A stretch of 64,000 nucleotides of DNA from Primula veris (taxonomy: Eukaryota; Streptophyta; Magnoliopsida; Ericales; Primulaceae). The DNA lies in the NCBI GenBank assembly GCA_963682055.1, contig OY821743.1:13590566-13654565 (forward strand), read 5' to 3'. The notes below the pieces were generated by a model. It was given only the letters and a program-made list of their open reading frames with translations. It was not told the DNA's origin and searched no databases. Positions 57,527 to 64,000 of this stretch are shown piece after piece; positions within the stretch are counted from its first letter, which is position 1, and every line of letters begins with the position of its first letter. A program made the translations under genes and the position numbers.

Positions 57527-57745
57527 TGTTGTAGGATATTATTGGGCCTATCTTGGGCTTTCCTAGCATATGTAACCCTACCCTCTATTATATAAAGAGG
57601 GCCAGAGCTCTCTTGATGTATCTCTCTGTACAATCATATTAATGAATAAACACTTCGTTTGTTATTTCTCATACCTCTCTCTATATCTATACATATCTCT
57701 ATATATATCTATAACGAGCTAATATGTCACATATGTCACACAACA
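57527..57745 (+). repeat. 3' LTR of Copia element
   Basis: 219 bp, TGTTGTAGG to CACACAACA, preceded by a purine-rich CCAAAGGGTGAG. It differs from the 5' LTR by about six bases and an extra ATATGTCAC near its end. Confidence 0.9.
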
Positions 57746-57994
57746 TGTTCAATTTTTTTAGCACTAAAAAAATACTTATAAGCAAGTTTGGTATAACGAT
57801 TTTTTTTAAGATGTTGGAACTAGTCAACTCTAATTAAGATGTAATGTGTGTTGTATATGATCCCTTTTTTTTCAATAATGTTAATAGTCAGATAGACTCC
57901 ATCCGACTCTCAACACACTAGTCCTTACTCCTTAATGTAAATTTAAAATTTTATTTTCATCCCGAAATTTAAGAGTTTGCTATTCGGCCATATA

Positions 57995-58310
57995 TTTAAT
58001 ATTTTTAATTAATATTTAAGTTTAGGATAGTATTAAATAAGATTCTATAATATTATATTTGAGTTTTATTTTGTTAAATCATCAAATAAAATATATTAAA
58101 ATCATTAACATTTTAAATATTTTTAATTAATATTTATGTTTAGAGTAATCTTAAATAGAGTTCTATAATATTATATTTGGTTTTTTATTTTGTTGAATCG
58201 TCAAATAAAATATATTAAAATTTTAAATATTTTTAATTAATATTTAAGTTTATGATAGTCTCAACTAGATTTCCGTAAATATTATATTTGAAGTTTTATT
58301 TTTGTTTTGG
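57995..58310. repeat. AT-rich tandem repeat, about 110-118-bp unit
   Basis: The start motif ATTTTTAATTAATATTTA occurs at 58001, 58119 and 58229. Each is followed by a TATAATATTATATTTG-like segment and a TTTTATTTTGTT segment. Confidence 0.7.
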
Positions 58311-59090
58311 TTGGGTGTCAAAAGAATTCTAAAAATTACATAAATAACTGTCTGGTAATCAGTCTGATTGAACCAGTCTGGCTCTATAGCTGCTTTATTT
58401 TTGAAAAAAAATTTGAAGACACAATTGGATCTTCTGTTGCATGAACCAACAAATTATGCACCTCTTTTCACTTTTATTTCGTTTATGTCACGTTTTAAGC
58501 CGATATAACCTATAGATTCTCCGATGGTGCACTTTTATGAAGTTTTATGAGTTTTGCTTTTGAGACTACTATGACAGAAAATAAGGCGTTTGATTAGTTT
58601 TAGAAGAGAGACAAATTATAATTTAGTACACCAATCTTTTCTTATTTTTCGATTTAGTACATCAACCTTCGAAACTTACGGATTAATACACCAACGCTAC
58701 AACTTTTAGCAATATTTTAATTTCTATCACCGAAAGAACACAGGACTGTTTTTTCTTTTAACTCTTAAGGGAAGCTTCGTCGTTTCACAAGCTATATTTT
58801 CTAAGTTTGATTTTTTATATAATATAAATATACTTGATAAATATATAATACATCTACATGTGCATATATATACATGGAGGAGGCTGGTGATGGGCTTGAG
58901 GTGGAGGACTGGACAATGTCGTATCCAACATTTTAGATGCCCAAATTGAACGTACAAATATGGCCTTTATTAATTGTTCTCTTATTTATTTATTTTTAAA
59001 AATATCCAATTTAATAAACACAATGTTTAAACATCTTTTTGTAAAATATAGACACTGAATAATGTTTTTCGAAAGCCATTGGAACAATTG
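58311..59090. other. AT-rich spacer
   Basis: Includes a stretch at about 58620-58725 with AGTACACCAA(T/C)-type motifs, shared with 36560-36730 and 39600-39990, so it is probably a repeat fragment. No gene. Confidence 0.35.
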
Positions 59091-59240
59091 ATATTTGTGT
59101 TCAAAAAGAAAAAGGAAAGAAAATATTGAGTAAAAATCTATATATAAGGACACTTGTGGGGATAAAATATATTTGTGTTCAAAAGGAAAAAGGAAAGAAA
59201 ATATTGAGTAAAAATCTATATATAAGGACACTTGTGGGAT
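59091..59240. repeat. 78-bp tandem duplication
   Basis: ATATTTGTGTTCAAAA, then GGAAAGAAAATATTGAG, then AAGGACACTTGTGGG, repeated twice almost exactly. Confidence 0.85.
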
Positions 59241-59988
59241 GTAAAAATATGAAGTATATCGTAAGCTTAATAAAGAAATGAAAAACAAATACGTCGAATT
59301 TTGTTTTAAAATAAAATTTTACTTGGTTTTTGCAACTATATTTGTCACTTCAAATTTAATAGAATAACTCAATTAGAGCCCATTAAACAATAAAAAAAAT
59401 TATCCTTAGAGTAGGATAAATATTACACTATTTTACCTATTAAATATTACTACAAGTATTATTTTGTATTGTAGGATAAGTATTACACCAGTGTTACTTG
59501 CACAATTTTTCAAAAATAATAGACCTAGCCAAGTATTATTGTCAAAAAAAGTCCCCATTGAAAATTACTTGCCCGCAACTGGAACCGGAAGAGGATATGG
59601 TTTTGCGCGGAGATGGAGTTGCGGCTGGGGTATGGAGGAGAGCAGGGAAGGACTAGATTTATGTAAATTTGAAATGTGTGCTACCAAAATACGTTTCTAA
59701 TTTTTCTGTACATATCAGTTCAATCCCATTTATTTTTATGAAAGGTCTAAATGGATTTTAATTTATGTGAGTTATTTATTTGAGCAATGCATATATGGAT
59801 CTTATTTCCATAATTGATAACCTGAGTATAACAAATTTCCATTTGAACAACCAATTATTTATGTATGGTTTACATTCAACAACGATTAATCTCTTCTTTT
59901 TTTTTTACTGAAAAAAACACAATTTCCGTAGCATACAATTGAAAAAGAAATATCATACTATTAATATAACCAAAGACAAGAAAAATTG

Positions 59989-60262
59989 AGGCTGCCCAAT
60001 TTTGCACATTTTTTCCAAAAATGCCCTCACTCTATTTTAATAATTATCAATATGCATAATATAATTAATTAACTATTTGTCATCACTATATTTTTCTAAT
60101 TACGGATGTACCATAAATTAATTAACAATGCGTTTTAACCTCCATAACTATAATAAATGATACAAAATCTGAATATTATGTTAAAAATAAAATATATTAC
60201 GAGATTTCTGTCATTACGCGTTTCATACGCAACACGTGGGTAACTTTTACTAGTAATATTAT
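59989..60262 (-). repeat. Dispersed TACTAGTAAT-family repeat, copy 3
   Basis: Inverted copy of the family at 10029 and 18123. On the - strand it starts TTACTAGTAAAAGTTACCCA and ends near GCATTTTTGGAAAAAATGTG. Confidence 0.45.
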
Positions 60263-62671
60263 AGGCAATTTGTTTACGATCGGTTGTTTTATTCAAGAAA
60301 ACAAGACGGTTATGTAGAAGTTAGAAAAAAATATAAATGGAAATAAGGTTAATATATATAATCCATGCGTCATTAAATAAATGTCAATTATGAAAATACA
60401 TGCAACTTTGATGAATAAATTTTTCATATATAGATTGTCGAAAACAATTATTTCAAAAGTCAATAAAATAGTTCATAGTTAGAACTATACGATAAAATTT
60501 TTAGATTTTTCATTCTGAAATTTTGATATATTAAATTCGATGGTAAAAGTTGAACGTATTTTCATAAGTAACATTTATCTAGTTACGGAAGGAGTAAGTA
60601 CAAATTAATAAAATATATTGTTAGTTTGGATAAGATAAGTTAGTTTAAGAAAACTGAAAATGATACAAAGTATAATGGTTATCCTTGTATTGCAAAATAG
60701 TGTAAATTTAATAAAAAAAAATTTAAGTTGAACGTATAGTTAAAAGTTTAAAACCATGTGCTAATGTGAATATACATTATTGCTCCTACACTGTTACCCA
60801 AGAACCTTGACGAAAACATAATAGTAGTTTACAACTAAGTTTTGACAAACATTACAAGTTTACAACTAAGTTTTGACAAGACGTTACATTGAGTTAAAAT
60901 GTAATTTTCGAGACTTGTCTTTTCAAAATACAATTTCAAAATACAATTTCCCCCTCACATTAGTATTGAAGTTTGTACAATTGATTTTTTAATGTAAAAT
61001 AGTTATTCAAAAAAAATAAAAAAATTAGTACAATTACAATTATACATGTATCGATAAATTTTTTCTTACACAAAATTCAAATATGTTATATTTTAAAATT
61101 AAAATAAGAACTGGTGTAAATTAATTATAAAATTCAAAAAAAAATAATGTAACTCAGCAAGATGTCCCAATATTATGAAATATGTATATAATATGTTGCA
61201 ACGTTTTATAAAAATACAAAAAAATGTTATAAAAATTTAAAATTTGAACAAAAATAACTAAAGGGTCACGTAAATATTTTGACTCTATATATTTCATGCA
61301 TCATTACACTACTCTATCTTTCTCTCTGTATATATACATATATAACTATACACCCTAAAATTTTAGTGTAATATCCACATTATACACTATTACACCCTAA
61401 AATTTTAGTGTAATATCCACATTATACACTATTTCATCTTAGACCTATCCACAACAAACATCACACCAAAAAGCAAAAGATATATTCTACTCTTCATATA
61501 TTACTTAATAACTCAAGGAATTATTTTTGAATATTTTTTAAACAAACATTAACATTTCAACAACAATACTAAATTTATAATTTTTATATTCTAATTTTTT
61601 AAAAATAATTTCTAATAAATTATTAATAATATTTATAGAAACGTTCATTTTTATCATTGTAAAACATTTTAAGATATTAAAATATTATAATATATGTGAA
61701 TAGTATTTAGTGTAGATAAAATGCATTATATTAATATATTAAATCATTATAATATAGGTAAATAGTGTTATTGTGGATGAATAGTGTTGCACCAAATATA
61801 ACACTATTCATTTACACCAAAATAGTGTTTAAACCGCACTATTTTAGTTCTACTTTGGAGACACTTTTAGTGCATAAAGTGCACTACATAGTATTGCGGG
61901 AGATACTGAGGGACAGTTGGAGATGGTCTTAGTAAAAGCAAAATCTTAGATAAAACGTTTTTGCAAGAGCTGCACAAAAAGCGTGGCTTATAGCGGGCTA
62001 CAAAGGGTAAAACGAGCTTTTTAAGCCCTGAATCGAGTTATTTGTTGTTTTTTTACAATGAAACGCGTTTTTTAAAATAATGACGTTTAGTCATTTAAAG
62101 GGCAATTAATTTTTATTTTGGTTACTTTAGTGATATATCAGATATGTTTAGTATTCAAGGTTTTCAAGAAGTTTTGTTTGGTACATATACTTTAAACGCA
62201 GATTATCATTTTTAATATTGTAGTTAGCAAGTTTAGTCATCTTTTTTATACATAAAGAAATATAAACCGAAAGGCCCCTCTCGACTTTGATCCGGGCATC
62301 GAGAATACTGAAGACGGAACTGATCAATTTAGTTTTAACCCTTTGATTGCAGACTTTGGATAAGTAGTATCACAATGAATTGAATTTTGTTCTCCTTTAC
62401 AGGGTCACTCAAGGATTGTTAAGTTGCAGCTTTTAAGTAATTAAACTTTTTTTTTTTTTAAGTTAAGGGAAAGTTTAGGTTCATCCAGCTCTGTGAGGCC
62501 ACTTAACCAGTTTAGCAAAAAATTAAGGGCATAAAAGATGTGATAAACAAAGGTCTTGATATGATATCAAAATCTAGGTTGTGGGTTCCAGTCTACGTGT
62601 ATATAGTTCAACACAATTGAAAGTTTCTTATGCTATTGGCACTACTAATAGTAGAATTCCTGAATTTAACT
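60263..62671. other. AT-rich spacer with small repeats
   Basis: Holds a 42-bp tandem duplication (CACCCTAAAATTTTAGTGTA at 61351 and 61393). At 61700-61860 there are AATAGTGTT / AACACTATT inverted motifs. No gene or exon was identified. Confidence 0.4.
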
Positions 62672-62815
62672 TAGGGTTTGTTTGGTTGCAAATTTTAAGC
62701 AAATAACCTAATATGTTTGAAGTATAGATAAAGGCTACATTCATCTAGCTTTGTCAATCCAATAGACCAGAATACAGCAGCTTTTAAGCTGTTCAACCAA
62801 ATGCACTCGAGCACA
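62672..62815. repeat. MITE-like foldback, GGTTTGTTTGGTTGC family
   Basis: GGTTTGTTTGGTTGCAAATT on the left pairs with AGCTGTTCAACCAAATGC on the right, about 140 bp. It is related to the elements at 1600 and 2879. Confidence 0.45.
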
Positions 62816-63668
62816 AACAAAAAATAAAGTTGAGAATATGCAACAAAACATGGCCAACCTATTGTATCAAAGCCTAGGTCGTGGCTTTGAGCCAACATAT
62901 ATATACATTAACACAGCTTGAAAATTTACTGTGGGATTGCTAATTATTAAATGTTTTTTTTTTTTGCGGGGTTGCAAAATATTGTATAATTAGTAAGTTA
63001 AAATGTTCCCTGCACGTTTTAGCTGTTTATGACTTTTTTGTGCTGGCCCTATGTTTTGTTGGTTCCCCAATTTGTGATTGGGAGTAAGTTTGGTATTGCT
63101 TTCAGAATCGGCTTCTCAAATCTACCTACATCTGGATTGTGATAAAACACCATAAGAGTATTTTTGCAACTAATTATAAGAAAGGCATAAGAACTCTAGA
63201 ATTAGATCCAAGCTCTTGGAAGCACCATAAAGTTAAAGACGAAGTTCGAAATTGTTAAGATTTGGTTTACCAAAGGCCATCTGTTTCTCATTAGGATAAA
63301 AAATAGTAGCAGCCCATGTAAAGGAATATCAAACTCGCTCAGTTCTTGTGGAAGAGTAGTTTCTAATATGCTTTAAAAAACTCACTTCAAAGCTAAAAAG
63401 AACTTACAAACTCATTATGATTTTGAGCTTTTTATAGTCTAAAAGCTTACGGTGCAGTGAAGTAAAACATGGTGTCCATTATGTCCATGAATTTTGTCAA
63501 TTATATTTTTTTTTGAAGTTACAATCACCCTTGAATCGTATTGGTAAATCGTAACTTAAGGAAAATGTTTGGCGATTGTAATTGGAAGTAAAAAGTTTTT
63601 GGTGGAAACATGTATCTAGACATCTCCCTTAGAAATATACAGTTATGTTTGTTTGCTTTGTATTGCAG

Positions 63669-63879
63669 AATGCCGAAGACAATGAGTATTCTGAAGGAGT
63701 ACAGCCAGCACTTGAGTTTGTTTTAACATATAAGGACATCTGTGGAGTATGTGCTCCAGCAACTCTCTTAGTCTTCAATAATGAAGTTAGCTTCTCCAAG
63801 GACAACATCGAGTCTCTTTCCAGTGTTGGACGATCCACCAAGAAGTGTCAGCGACAAAAAGGCTTTATTGGTGAAAAAG
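63669..63879 (+). CDS. GHKL (HSP90-like) ATPase exon, NO VEIN-like family, partial
   Basis: One exon between acceptor TATTGCAG and donor GAAAAAG|GTATAT, 70 codons plus one base. It carries the GHKL N-box NAEDNEY (the Glu/Asp/Asn of ATP-Mg binding), PALEFVLTYKDI, then APATLLVFNNE, NIESLSSVGRSTKK and the start of the glycine box GFIGEKG. This order matches the plant histidine kinase/gyrase B/HSP90-like ATPases of the NO VEIN-like type. The following exon should begin with the rest of GIGFKSVF and lies beyond base 64000. No upstream exon ending in a typical FELIQ-type helix was found in the preceding 6 kb, so completeness is unknown. Confidence 0.75.
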
Positions 63880-64000
63880 GTATATGCGCAATATGTGATG
63901 AGTATTTTTTCTGGTATGAGAATGACAGCCTCTCCTTCTGCCTCATTCCGAGCAATGCTTTAAACAAAAAAAAAGTGTTTTTGCAAGAACATTTCTGAAC

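Larger units (their letters stand above)
50659..57745 (+). mobile_element. Ty1/Copia LTR retrotransposon, coding region decayed
   Basis: 7,087 bp between LTRs of 210 and 219 bp, flanked by the 5-bp duplication TGTTC (50654-50658 and 57746-57750). The interior keeps short Copia polyprotein traces in the + direction: ARIDVPVG near 55040, FAFEMKDLGKT at about 55970-56005 (reverse transcriptase) and YTDAGYLSDSHK near 56451 (RT/RNase H region). Stops and frame breaks fall between them, so no full polyprotein is encoded. A GAGGGGGAGTATCC motif and repeated GGTTTT(T)CCCACTG units lie before the 3' LTR. The two LTRs differ by about 6 substitutions and one 9-bp insertion. Confidence 0.9.

Overview
This is plant nuclear DNA. 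Introns follow GT-AG rules, the background is AT-rich, and transposable elements are dense. The gene families (HUA2-like PWWP/CID protein, DUF724/Agenet protein, plant mTERF, plant TFIIIC-type WD40 protein) indicate a flowering plant, most likely a eudicot. The repeat and coiled-coil gene style would fit Asteraceae, but that is a low-confidence inference.

Layout: (1) 171-5824, + strand: the 3' eleven exons of a WD40/zinc-binding TFIIIC-90-type subunit. (2) 7796-13199, + strand: an Agenet-DUF724 gene. (3) 13986-14126, - strand: an unexplained 46-codon ORF. (4) 15120-18080, - strand: a complete two-exon mTERF gene. (5) 20838-24213, + strand: a chimeric gene. Its first exons duplicate the PWWP start of HUA2-like, and its last exon encodes an unrelated coiled-coil protein. 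(6) 27742-46374, - strand: a complete 11-exon HUA2-like gene (about 1197 aa) with very large TE-filled introns. (7) 50659-57745: a Copia LTR retrotransposon with 5-bp target duplication, young-looking LTRs and a ruined interior. (8) 63669-63879, + strand: one exon of a GHKL (HSP90-like) ATPase of the NO VEIN-like type, running off the window.

The chimeric gene and HUA2-like share exon boundaries, intron phases and intron-end sequence, and face each other about 3.5 kb apart, so they are an inverted duplication. One copy stayed whole. The other appears to have been cut in its third exon and joined to a coiled-coil open reading frame. Intron 7 of HUA2-like holds three inverted-repeat elements nested inside one another. 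Many smaller MITE-, hAT- and SINE-like elements with visible target duplications sit in introns and spacers. All splice sites were read by eye from GT/AG context, frame continuity and family knowledge; no search was run.
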